A DNA stretch of 64,000 bases. Origin: Paenibacillus hemerocallicola. GTDB taxonomy: Bacteria > Bacillota > Bacilli > Paenibacillales > NBRC-103111. Under the pieces are notes generated by a model, which saw only the letters and a list, made by a program, of their open reading frames with translations, was not told the origin of the DNA and ran no database searches. Below, piece after piece: positions 30,490-38,162 of this stretch (positions within the stretch are counted from its first letter, which is position 1; every line of letters begins with the position of its first letter). Position numbers and translations under genes: made by a program. The stretch covers positions 119,402 to 183,401 of the forward strand of contig NZ_VDCQ01000009.1 of the NCBI RefSeq assembly GCF_006265175.1. The letters run 5' to 3'.

Positions 30490-31685
30490 CCGTCGCTCCC
30501 CGATCGCTCCAGAGGCAACCGCCCATGACCAAGCAGCCGTCTGTACATCTCCTTGTACCGGGATTCCATAACGTTCAGGTTGAACAGCTTCTCCACCCGT
30601 TCTCTTCCCTTCCTCCCCATCGATTTTCTCTCCACATCGCTTCCGGTCAGCTGAAGCAGCGCATCTGTCAAAGCATGCACATCTCTGGGCGGGACGACCA
30701 ACCCGTTATGACCATCGATAACGGCTTCCGCATTGCCCCCTACATCGGTTACAATCAATGGCAGCGAGCAAGCCATTCCCTCGATAATAGCGTTGGAAAA
30801 ACCTTCTTCGTAGGAACACAACACTTGAATATCGGTAATATTCAAAATTTCCTGCACATCGCTGCGACTCCCTAGAAAGCGGACATGCTTACCTATTCCG
30901 AGTCTTTCGGTCAGCTCAAGCAGCTGCGCATACATTCCCCTGTCCCTTCCCGCCAGTAGAAACGTAATGTTCGCCGTTTTCCGCAGCACGGCTGCCGCAG
31001 CCTCCAAATATTCTTTATGCCCTTTGCATTCTGCGAGATTGGCGACATTCGTAACTACGATATGATCGCCGGGGATATGCAGTTCCCTTTTTAATAAGCT
31101 CGGTTTACTGACTCTGACAAACTTAGCGATATCAACCCCGTTATAAATCATCGTTACTTTTTTCTCAACGAACTTCTCTCTGCTGAGCGTATCTTTCAAT
31201 ACCTCTTGAGAATTGGTAGTTACTACGTCCGTGAATATATTCATCATGTTTTCAATCCATTGCAGTGCCGGCTTTCCGTCTTTGAACAATCCCAAGCTCC
31301 TCCTGCTTGTAATGACAAGCCGTACGCCGGCCAGCTTCGCTGCGATGGTTCCGAAAGCATTGGACCAGAATAAGTACGTATGTACGATGTGCGGTCGGTC
31401 TGCCAAAAGATTTTTCCTCAAACTCCTCAAAAGAGCCAGCGCCTCTTTTCCTTTGTCCGCATACCCCTTCGCAGGGCGGCTCATGTAATGGAAAGCTTTG
31501 ACCTGTATCCCCATGCTCTCCACCTGTTCGGCGAAAGCGCCCTTTTCTCCCATGCAGTATATAACTGGAACAAAAAGGCTCTGGTCCAGTACCTTCATCA
31601 GCTCCACGAGATGCCGCTCCGCTCCGCCAGAGCTCAGGCTGCCGATTATATATACGATCTTATGCTTCTCTTCCGAATCGTTCAC
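30486..31685 (-). CDS. Glycosyltransferase family 4
   Basis: 399-aa GT-B enzyme: YIIGSLSSGGAERHLVELM at the N-terminus, TSRRSLGLF mid-protein, then YNGVDIAKF, LAECKGHKEYLEAA and EGFSNAIIEGMACSLPLIVTDVGGNAE with the E-x7-E motif. Start is GTG at 31685 with AAGGAG 8 nt upstream; a GTG three codons earlier overlaps the ribosome site. Its 5' end overlaps the flippase gene by 26 bp, its stop overlaps the polymerase ATG. Confidence 0.92.
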   Translation of the reverse strand: MNDSEEKHKIVYIIGSLSSGGAERHLVELMKVLDQSLFVPVIYCMGEKGAFAEQVESMGIQVKAFHYMSRPAKGYADKGKEALALLRSLRKNLLADRPHIVHTYLFWSNAFGTIAAKLAGVRLVITSRRSLGLFKDGKPALQWIENMMNIFTDVVTTNSQEVLKDTLSREKFVEKKVTMIYNGVDIAKFVRVSKPSLLKRELHIPGDHIVVTNVANLAECKGHKEYLEAAAAVLRKTANITFLLAGRDRGMYAQLLELTERLGIGKHVRFLGSRSDVQEILNITDIQVLCSYEEGFSNAIIEGMACSLPLIVTDVGGNAEAVIDGHNGLVVPPRDVHALTDALLQLTGSDVERKSMGRKGRERVEKLFNLNVMESRYKEMYRRLLGHGRLPLERSGSDG

Positions 31686-33195
31686 CAAAGACACTCCTTG
31701 TCGTCAGAGTCAGTTTTACTCCCCACAGTCTGTACATGACCAAAATCATGATGGAGCATAACACAAATGTGGAAATGATCCATATTACAAGCTGTATGGT
31801 TCCTCTGGGCGTAAATACATCCTTCAATATGGATATCGTCACGAACATGCTTGCATTGGCGCCCACAATCTTCATAAGGTCCAAGATCGTAACGCGCGTA
31901 AGTATGGAGCCGATTTTCCGAGTCATGAAGTAGTAAAGCAGGACTGTAGTAATCGCCGAAGTAATAACTGTGCTTACAGCCAGTCCGTTATGCCCGAAAT
32001 GCTGCATCAGGACCACGTTGCAGCCGACACTCAGGATCAATCCGATGAATGAAACGAGTACCTGATATTTGGCGTCTTGAATCGCGTTATACATTCTCGC
32101 GAGAATCATGCTGCATAAAAAGATATAGAGTCCGATTGAATAAATGCTCCAAACGCTAGACGTATACCGGGTCGACGTTTCCGTGAATGCCCCTCTTTCG
32201 AACAGCAGCTTCACGATGTATGGGGAGAAATGAAAAATATAAACTGCAAGCGGAAGCAAAATGTAGCCGTATATCCGGTAAATGTCGTTGACTTTGGCTT
32301 TCAATGCGGACATGTTCCCTTGAGCGACCCAAGTCGTAAACGAGCTAAGCATCGTCGTCGAGATCGTAATGACGAAAATTTGCCGCAGCATGGAATCCAG
32401 TTTCTCCGCATAATTCAAGGAGGAAATGGCGCCCTCGTACAAATTGCTGGCCATAACCTGGTTAATCAGAGGGCTGGCATGTCCCAATGTGGCACTCATC
32501 ATTAAAGGAACGGTCATCCAGAGCGCCCGCTTGACCTCGGGATTCCGAAATTCGAACCCTCTCGGATACCGAACATGCAATCTCCTCAAACAGACGGCCT
32601 GCACGACTATTTCAACCAGCGCACCCGCAAGCAGGCTATAGCATAGCGTGTACATGTTTTTGTCAGGGTCCAAATAAATATAAAGGACGGATGCCACGCA
32701 ATTCGCAATGGTCGCGATCGCCGGAATGGCAAAATGCCGTCTTGCATTATACAAATTTTTGAGCAATGAAATCACGCAGTTCGTAACTAGTATATAGATG
32801 GAAACTTTGCTTAAAGAGATAAGCAGTTCAAAGTGCTCTGTCTCAAAGCCGATCGGAACGCTCCGCAAAAGCTCCCCTGAATACCTTACAAACAAGATGG
32901 ATAGCACGAGCACGCTGCCGATAATCATCAAACTGATGCTTTTGTAGATGCGCAGCGTCTGTTCTTCACCGAATTTTTCTTCGCTTGATATAAGAATCGG
33001 AATTAGAGAGCCTTGCAAAGAACCCATGATCAAGCCCGAGAACAGGAGAGGAATGAACTGCGCCATCACGAAGATGTCGTATTCCACGTTCGTTCCGTAG
33101 AAAAAAGCGATCACGATACTTTTGAAAAAGCTTAAAATGTTGAGCATGAATGTAAAGATCATTAGCACAATTGTAGGATTTCTAATCAATCTCAT
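31660..33195 (-). CDS. MurJ/MVF-type flippase (Wzx role)
   Basis: 511-aa polytopic protein (about 13-14 helices) of the MOP superfamily. The N-terminal KSIVIAFFYGTNVEYDIFVMAQ and SLQGSLIPILI resemble MurJ/MVF proteins more than classical Wzx, yet its place between the dehydratase and glycosyltransferase genes makes it the flippase for the EPS lipid-linked unit. Start ATG at 33195 with CTGGAG. A housekeeping MurJ role is less likely. Confidence 0.88.
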   Translation of the reverse strand: MRLIRNPTIVLMIFTFMLNILSFFKSIVIAFFYGTNVEYDIFVMAQFIPLLFSGLIMGSLQGSLIPILISSEEKFGEEQTLRIYKSISLMIIGSVLVLSILFVRYSGELLRSVPIGFETEHFELLISLSKVSIYILVTNCVISLLKNLYNARRHFAIPAIATIANCVASVLYIYLDPDKNMYTLCYSLLAGALVEIVVQAVCLRRLHVRYPRGFEFRNPEVKRALWMTVPLMMSATLGHASPLINQVMASNLYEGAISSLNYAEKLDSMLRQIFVITISTTMLSSFTTWVAQGNMSALKAKVNDIYRIYGYILLPLAVYIFHFSPYIVKLLFERGAFTETSTRYTSSVWSIYSIGLYIFLCSMILARMYNAIQDAKYQVLVSFIGLILSVGCNVVLMQHFGHNGLAVSTVITSAITTVLLYYFMTRKIGSILTRVTILDLMKIVGANASMFVTISILKDVFTPRGTIQLVIWIISTFVLCSIMILVMYRLWGVKLTLTTRSVFGERFGREA

Positions 33196-33220
33196 CGTTT
33201 TGTCGGCTCCAGCTCAAGAC

Positions 33221-35065
33221 TCAAACTACCGAAAGCTCTTTTTCGCGATCGGATTTTTGATAATTCGGAACGACGGCCTGGAGCTTCCTGTAAACCTCCA
33301 ATATATCTTCCCCGTTCGTTTTTTCCATTTGCTTCATCTGATACTCCAGCTCCGAACGCACGATGTCGGAAGGCTTCCCGATAAAAATCCGATTATGCTT
33401 CGTCGAGCCGAGTCCCTCCTCCGTTGTCAGGAGCTCCTCGAACAACTTCTCACCCGGCCTGATTCCGGAATAGGCGATTTCAATATCGATATTCGGTTCG
33501 AATCCGGACAAACGGATCAAGTCTTTCGCCAAGTCCAATATTTTGACAGGCTCGCCCATATCCAGTACAAAAACCTCTCCTCCGTCCGCAAACGCGCCGG
33601 CCTGGATAACGAGCTGCACGGCTTCCGGAATCGTCATGAAGTAGCGCGTCATGTCGGGATGAGTAACGGTAACAGGACCGCCGTTTTTAATCTGCTCTTT
33701 GAACTTCGGAATGACGCTCCCTCTGCTCCCGAGGACATTGCCGAATCGTACGGCGGCGAACTTCGTTTTGCTGTAATGGTTGAGCGATTGGACGTACATT
33801 TCGGCTATCCGTTTGGTCGTTCCCATAACGCTCGTTGGATTCACCGCCTTATCTGTCGATATGAGCACGAATCGTTCGGCTCCGAACCGATCCGCGCAAT
33901 CGGCCACATTGCGGGTTCCGAATACATTGTTTTTTATCGCTTCCATCGGGTTTTTTTCCATTAAAGGCACATGTTTATGCGCGGCCGCATGGAATACGAC
34001 TTGAGGCGAATAAGCGGCAAACACTTGCTCCATACGGCCGATATCCTGTACGTCGGCTATAATGGTTTCTAGAATCAAATTCGGGTATTTCTCCCGAAGC
34101 TCCATCTCGATATTGTAAATGCTGTTTTCGCCGTGTCCCAATAGAAGAAGCTTCCTCGGCTGAAATAAGGAGATCTGCCTGCAAAGCTCCGATCCTATCG
34201 ATCCGCCCGCACCGGTAACGAGGACAGCTTTGTTTTTCATGTAATTGGCAACTTCCTGAAGATCGATTTTAATTGGTTCTCTTCCCAGCAAATCTTCTAC
34301 GTCCACATCCCTGATTTCTTTAACGGTAATCCTCCCATGGATCAAATCGCCAAGATTAGGTATAATTTTCAGCTTTGCTTTTGTCGATTTGCATGCTTCT
34401 ATAATGGCCGATATTTCCCTTTTGGAAATCGAGGGCAGAGCAATCACAATATCGTCGATCGATAGCCGGTCGACCGCTTCCGCTATTCGATCACGCCCGC
34501 CGTATATCGGCAGTCCAAGCACCTGCAGATGGTGTTTTTTCGGATTATCGTCGATAAAAGCGACCGGGCGCATTTGCGAATTGCGATCGAACATCAACTC
34601 TTTTGCAATCAACGTACCGCAATCTCCCGCCCCGATTACAAGCGTTCTCCTCTGATTTGCGGCTTTTTTGAAATAAAAGTCGCGAAATACTCTCCATCCG
34701 AACCGGATTCCACCTTTTAAGAGCAGGCTTGTCTCGAATGTCAAAATCAACAACGACATCGGTACGAACGAATTCGATACGATTGTTGAAATGGCATACG
34801 ATGACAAACAAATGACGGAAACGGCTTTTACTATCGACATCAGCTCGCCTACGCTGGCATACTGCCACACGCGGTTATACAACTTGAAAACATACATCAC
34901 GACCGGGCAGATGACGGTAGCGACCGCCGCGTAGATCAACAGTTGATCCGGATGGACAAAGCCTTGACCGTCATAAGAAACGAACAAACCTGCAGCAAGA
35001 ATGCTGCACCATACTATGACTATATCCATGCCGATAAGGACGAACATCCTCTTCTTATACCCCAT
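33221..35065 (-). CDS. epsC: UDP-GlcNAc 4,6-dehydratase, membrane type (EpsC/CapD/WbpM/PglF)
   Basis: 614-aa protein with four N-terminal membrane helices, a CoA-binding-like Rossmann domain (LVIGAGDCGTLIAKEL), and a C-terminal SDR domain with VLVTGAGGSIGSELCRQI and ISTDKAVNPTSVMGTTKR. The TDKAV-x6-MGxTK form of the active site is typical of the PglF/WbpM group, in which Met replaces the usual Tyr. It turns UDP-GlcNAc into UDP-2-acetamido-2,6-dideoxy-4-hexulose, substrate for the EpsN/PglE-like aminotransferase at 16447. Two ATGs lie at the start; 35065 has the better spacing to GGAGG. A 255-bp structured leader precedes it. Confidence 0.95.
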   Translation of the reverse strand: MGYKKRMFVLIGMDIVIVWCSILAAGLFVSYDGQGFVHPDQLLIYAAVATVICPVVMYVFKLYNRVWQYASVGELMSIVKAVSVICLSSYAISTIVSNSFVPMSLLILTFETSLLLKGGIRFGWRVFRDFYFKKAANQRRTLVIGAGDCGTLIAKELMFDRNSQMRPVAFIDDNPKKHHLQVLGLPIYGGRDRIAEAVDRLSIDDIVIALPSISKREISAIIEACKSTKAKLKIIPNLGDLIHGRITVKEIRDVDVEDLLGREPIKIDLQEVANYMKNKAVLVTGAGGSIGSELCRQISLFQPRKLLLLGHGENSIYNIEMELREKYPNLILETIIADVQDIGRMEQVFAAYSPQVVFHAAAHKHVPLMEKNPMEAIKNNVFGTRNVADCADRFGAERFVLISTDKAVNPTSVMGTTKRIAEMYVQSLNHYSKTKFAAVRFGNVLGSRGSVIPKFKEQIKNGGPVTVTHPDMTRYFMTIPEAVQLVIQAGAFADGGEVFVLDMGEPVKILDLAKDLIRLSGFEPNIDIEIAYSGIRPGEKLFEELLTTEEGLGSTKHNRIFIGKPSDIVRSELEYQMKQMEKTNGEDILEVYRKLQAVVPNYQKSDREKELSVV

Positions 35066-35071
35066 ACTCAT

Positions 35072-35320
35072 CCTCCATTTTTATCAATCATGAAATTAAA
35101 AGAATCAGTCGTATATTTCTTGTCGACAACTGACTCTTTTAACGTCATGAATGGAAACAAAATGGGCATCTAACCCAGCCTCACACCACACCCTTGACAA
35201 TAAACGTCTAAGGCTATACCAGCCCACAGCATGGTCGAGTGCCTACAGTGATAAAGGTCCAGTAGACATTACCTTTGTCGTACTTACCAGCCTGAAGCTT
35301 TTAAGCGGATTACGGAAACG
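35072..35320 (-). ncRNA. Candidate EAR/epsC-type RNA element between kinase and epsC genes
   Basis: A 249-bp non-coding gap between the tyrosine kinase and the epsC-like gene, in an operon whose genes otherwise touch or overlap. In Bacillus subtilis the EAR antitermination element (Rfam 'epsC') lies between epsB and epsC, the same position. The minus-strand RNA would form several helices: a 14-bp hairpin nearest the gene (35096-35109/35129-35142, one mismatch) with a U-rich side, AAAGGT/ACCTTT (35253-35258/35271-35276), GGCT/AGCC (35212-35224) and GGG/CCC (35164-35176). I cannot check the covariance model, so family membership is by position and structure only. Confidence 0.55.
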
Positions 35321-35968
35321 TTACTTGTACTTGTAATTGTTGAGAACAACACCCAGCGTTCGTCCTTGAACCCGACCGATCGTTTCCAGTGCCCTCTGAA
35401 TTTGCTGCCGCTTGGTTTTGTCCGAACGAACAACGAGTACAATACCGTCACACACGGCAGCGATCCATTGAGCATCGCTCACTTGCAGCATCGGCGGCGC
35501 ATCGATAAGAATGATATCGTATCTCTCCCGACAGCTTTCCAATAACGAGGCGAAACGAGGTGGAGAGAACTTTTCCGAGAGATTGTGAGATAAAGCTCCG
35601 GTAGGCAGCAAGCTTAAATGCTCGATCTGCGTTTCCTGAATCGCATCCTCGACCGGGATCGAACCGCTTAAGACTTCGACCAGCCCTGCTTGGTTCGAGC
35701 AGCCCAGCAATAAATGAAGCTTTGGATGCCGACAAACCGTATCAACCAGAAGTACTCTTTTCGCTTCGTGAGCGTACACTATCGCAAGATTGACGGCTGT
35801 CGTTGTCTTGCCATCACCCTCATTCGGGGAAGTAATAGCAATCGATTTGGCGCTTCCTCCATCCGTGGAAAACTGGATGTTCATTTTTAATGTCCGGTAA
35901 TTTTCCGCGATGGCAGACGATCGGTTCAAGTAGCACGCAAGCGGATATTTATCGGTTGACGCCTGCAT
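35321..35968 (-). CDS. Capsular tyrosine kinase (CpsD/EpsB-type BY-kinase)
   Basis: 215-aa bacterial tyrosine kinase that works with the adjacent membrane modulator to control EPS chain length and export. Walker A in SPNEGDGKTTTAVNLA, Walker B in IILIDAPPML. The Walker A' motif is odd: VLLVDTVCRHP where the family has D-x-D-x-R, so the second Asp is Val. The C-terminal tyrosine cluster is reduced to YKYK plus one nearby. The start overlaps the modulator gene by 20 bp. The variant motif may lower kinase activity; see findings. Confidence 0.92.
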   Translation of the reverse strand: MQASTDKYPLACYLNRSSAIAENYRTLKMNIQFSTDGGSAKSIAITSPNEGDGKTTTAVNLAIVYAHEAKRVLLVDTVCRHPKLHLLLGCSNQAGLVEVLSGSIPVEDAIQETQIEHLSLLPTGALSHNLSEKFSPPRFASLLESCRERYDIILIDAPPMLQVSDAQWIAAVCDGIVLVVRSDKTKRQQIQRALETIGRVQGRTLGVVLNNYKYK

Positions 35969-36713
35969 AAGTCGACTCGCCCACCTTTCGTTTTTGATTG
36001 GATACGGCGCTGCGATCGCTCTTCAAGTCATTCTTGCGAATCGTGGAGACGGTAGCCAGTAACGGCACATCCAAATATAGTTCAACATCGTTTTCGTAAC
36101 GGATCGAGCTATCCATATATTCGAGCAAAAAGACCAGGGCAGCCGAAATCATCAAAGACGCTGCGATCGCTAACAACAAATTCAGCTGAAAATTCGGTTT
36201 GACCGGTACAGGGTTCCCTTTCAATTTCGCGGTCTCCAGAATCGTTACATTATCGATATCCATAATTTCAAATATCTCTTGCTTGAAGACGCTGGCCACT
36301 GCATTAGCGATATTCGCAGCTCTTTCGTAAGAAGGATCAAATACGCTAATATGGATGACTTGAGACTCGTTGGCCGATTTAAAGGTCATTTTCTTCAAAA
36401 GCTGCTCGGACGAAAGTTGAAGAGCGGGATAACGTTCCGCTACTTTATCCAATACCGCCGAAGTTTGGATAATTTCCTTATAAGTGTTTACGAGCTTAAT
36501 ATTCGTCGTCACGGCGTTCAAATCATAAACGGTTTGCCCGGTGGGCAGTTGGTTGCCTTTGTTGACAACGAGCTTGGTCGTAGCCGAGTATTCCGGTGTT
36601 ACAAGATAATAACTGTACACGGCCGCAAAGATGCAAGCCGCAATCACACAACATAAAACTAACCAAATTCTCCTTTTTACGATAAGAAAATAGTCTTTTA
36701 ATTCCCGATCCAT
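35949..36713 (-). CDS. Wzz/YveK-type chain-length modulator and kinase activator
   Basis: 254-aa protein with two membrane helices (about residues 15-36 and 175-196) bracketing an extracellular domain. MDRELKDYFLIVKRRIW is the typical Wzz N-terminus; the proline-rich PVPVKPN before the second helix and the short cytosolic tail that activates the partner kinase are present. Start ATG at 36713 follows TGGAGG and overlaps the PilZ gene by 16 bp. It pairs with the BY-kinase downstream. Confidence 0.92.
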   Translation of the reverse strand: MDRELKDYFLIVKRRIWLVLCCVIAACIFAAVYSYYLVTPEYSATTKLVVNKGNQLPTGQTVYDLNAVTTNIKLVNTYKEIIQTSAVLDKVAERYPALQLSSEQLLKKMTFKSANESQVIHISVFDPSYERAANIANAVASVFKQEIFEIMDIDNVTILETAKLKGNPVPVKPNFQLNLLLAIAASLMISAALVFLLEYMDSSIRYENDVELYLDVPLLATVSTIRKNDLKSDRSAVSNQKRKVGESTYAGVNR

Positions 36714-37159
36714 CGTCTCTCCTCCAAGCGAACGGTATGTGTGCATGTTTCCAACTGGCGGTAACCTTGAATCATTTTTCGATATATCGCGTTTTGATGA
36801 GCCGCCACAGTTTGAATGAATCGAACCATTCGACCGATTTGTTCTCCCGGTAGTGTCAAGAAATCCACAATGTAGTCCGTGCATATTTGGTTTGTATTCG
36901 CATGAATAATTTCGCCTGCAACCGACAAATGAAGACTTTGAAAATTGATTTCGAATTGAAGTACGAATTTTCTCTCGACCGGAAATTGCAGATGAGTCGA
37001 AAACTGCAATGTGGATAGACCGATTTCGCGAATTTCTGCGATCGCGATGCTGCTCCAAACTTTACAATCGTTCAAGCGTATGATTCTCATTTCGGCGTTT
37101 AATGGATGTCGAAGTTGTAGTCCCGTCCCCTGTCGATCACGACACTCAGCTTTAATCAT
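36698..37159 (-). CDS. PilZ-like domain protein, degenerate c-di-GMP site, first gene of EPS operon
   Basis: 153-aa protein read as a PilZ beta-barrel from its alternating pattern: LRHPLNAEMRIIRLN, IAEIREIGLSTLQFST, FVLQFEIN, VAGEIIHANTN, YIVDFLTLPGEQIGRMVRFIQ. The c-di-GMP ligands RxxxR and D/N-x-S-x-x-G are not intact (RHPLN and EIREIG in their places), so it may have lost the ligand or act as a protein partner. Start: two ATGs behind AAGGAG, I take the second. It heads the 25-kb EPS operon behind an operator-containing promoter. PilZ assignment is moderately sure. Confidence 0.6.
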   Translation of the reverse strand: MIKAECRDRQGTGLQLRHPLNAEMRIIRLNDCKVWSSIAIAEIREIGLSTLQFSTHLQFPVERKFVLQFEINFQSLHLSVAGEIIHANTNQICTDYIVDFLTLPGEQIGRMVRFIQTVAAHQNAIYRKMIQGYRQLETCTHTVRLEERRWIGN

Positions 37160-37176
37160 CATTGTTCTCCTTGTTT

Positions 37177-37231
37177 GATACAAAAAGTATCTCGTTACCC
37201 TTACTTTATGATACAATATGTATCAAGTCAA
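37177..37231 (-). promoter_or_regulatory. EPS operon promoter with two XRE-type operators
   Basis: Minus-strand promoter: -35 TTGACT (37226-37231), 17-bp spacer, -10 TAAAGT (37203-37208). The spacer holds exact palindrome GATACAATATGTATC (37210-37224). A second exact site GATACAAAAAGTATC (37177-37191) lies just after the expected start point, 33 bp on. A bound repressor would block both RNA polymerase binding and escape. Confidence 0.8.
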
Positions 37232-37251
37232 GCATTATGCATGTATAGTTT

Positions 37252-37455
37252 TTATGAACGATCACTTCTTCGTCGCTTTCTCGCCTGATTGCCCGGTTTC
37301 TTCTTCGGCTCTTGGTTGGCGGTCGCTTCTTGCCGTTTCTCATTTTTCAGGTCATTAGAGCTTTGCAATTCCGACAATATTTGATATATTTTTTTTGGCT
37401 CCAAGTCCAAATACTTCAAAACATCGATAATATCAATTTTTCGTTTAGATCCCAT
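37252..37455 (-). CDS. 67-aa basic protein, operator-controlled
   Basis: Starts at ATG 37455 after AGGGGGG; begins MGSKRKIDIIDVLKYLDLEP. Residues 6-30 look like a small helical (winged-helix-like or IHF-like) segment (IDIIDVLKYLDLEPKKIYQILSELQ), followed by a strongly charged, disordered tail ending KKKPGNQARKRRRSDRS, which could bind nucleic acid. No family recognised. Its promoter is the cleanest of the regulon (TTGACA-N17-TAATAT with the operator in the spacer), and it is transcribed toward the EPS operon. A role as a partner or anti-regulator in EPS control is a guess. Confidence 0.7.
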   Translation of the reverse strand: MGSKRKIDIIDVLKYLDLEPKKIYQILSELQSSNDLKNEKRQEATANQEPKKKPGNQARKRRRSDRS

Positions 37456-37554
37456 AGACCCCCCTAAAACATGGATAAGAATAAACAGCAACCCCTTTTA
37501 TCAGCCGTCTTGTATCGAATGCTATGAGTGCGAAGTCTCCGCTTGGTCACCTTG

Positions 37555-37583
37555 ATATTAGATACAATTTGTATCATTGTCAA
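37555..37583 (-). promoter_or_regulatory. Promoter of the 67-aa gene with centred XRE-type operator
   Basis: -35 TTGACA (37578-37583), exactly 17 bp spacer, -10 TAATAT (37555-37560). The exact palindrome GATACAATTTGTATC (37561-37575) fills the spacer. This is the best example of the architecture. Confidence 0.85.
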
Positions 37584-37637
37584 GCGATAAATTTTCGTGT
37601 TAATTTATATGTGTACGTATTGCTCCACTTTTTCAAC

Positions 37638-37667
37638 TTGTATTCGACATAATACCATGGGTATACT
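37638..37667 (+). promoter_or_regulatory. Promoter of the XRE regulator gene
   Basis: TTGTAT (37638-37643), 18-bp spacer, TATACT (37662-37667), 37 bp before the start codon. No GATAC-N5-GTATC site lies in it, so the regulator may be made constitutively; the nearest operator is 63 bp upstream. Confidence 0.6.
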
Positions 37668-37703
37668 TAAGTTATATGGAAACGCTGCAATAGGAGGGTT
37701 GAA

Positions 37704-38078
37704 ATGGTTAGATGCGGAGAAAGAATAGCATACCTACGCGAAAAACGGGGCCTCACTCAAGAGGAGTTAGCGAATAAATTAGGAATCTCGCGCGCCGCAT
37801 TATCCCATTATGAAACGAATCGACGAGAACCCGATTACGAAACACTAGGCAACATTGCGAATTATTTCAATATTTCACTGGATTACTTGCTTGGCAGGAC
37901 AAATAATCCAGATACGGTACTAGACGATGATGTACGTGAATTTGTAGACATTCTCGAGCTTTCCGACGAAAAAATATTAGAAAGATTCGCACTAACAATC
38001 GACGGACGCAAATTATCGCCCGAAGAATCGAAACGCTTCATCGCCTTTGTCAGAGCCGAACGTCTCATGAAAGAATAA
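37704..38078 (+). CDS. XRE/SinR-like transcriptional regulator
   Basis: 124-aa DNA-binding protein. Residues 5-60 are an XRE helix-turn-helix (RIAYLREKRGLTQEELANKLGISRAALSHYETNRREPDYETLGNIANYF), then DYLLGR and a C-terminal helical part (residues 70-124) of the kind used for dimerisation. Ribosome site AGGAGGG, start at 37704. It stands at the head of the EPS locus with nine GATAC-N5-GTATC-like palindromes in the window, five of them within 1 kb; a dimeric XRE protein is the obvious binder. This mirrors SinR and the eps operon in Bacillus, although the operator sequence differs from SinR's. Followed by a terminator. Confidence 0.93.
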   Translation: MVRCGERIAYLREKRGLTQEELANKLGISRAALSHYETNRREPDYETLGNIANYFNISLDYLLGRTNNPDTVLDDDVREFVDILELSDEKILERFALTIDGRKLSPEESKRFIAFVRAERLMKE

Positions 38079-38100
38079 TTCCCTGCCTTTTTCGTGTTGT

Positions 38101-38125
38101 CGGCCGTTTCCCGGCCCTTTTTTTT
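38101..38125 (+). terminator. Terminator after the XRE gene
   Basis: Stem GGCCG/CGGCC (38102-38106/38112-38116) followed by a run of eight T. Confidence 0.75.
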
Positions 38126-38134
38126 AACACTATG

Positions 38135-38149
38135 TATACAATATGTATC
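38135..38149 (+). promoter_or_regulatory. XRE-type operator abutting the ribosome site of the beta-helix gene
   Basis: TATACAATATGTATC, one mismatch from GATAC-N5-GTATC. It ends one base before GGAGGAG and 13 nt before the ATG. TACAAT inside it could serve as a -10, but no -35 is seen because the preceding terminator takes that place. Confidence 0.6.
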
Positions 38150-38162
38150 GGAGGAGAAAAAC

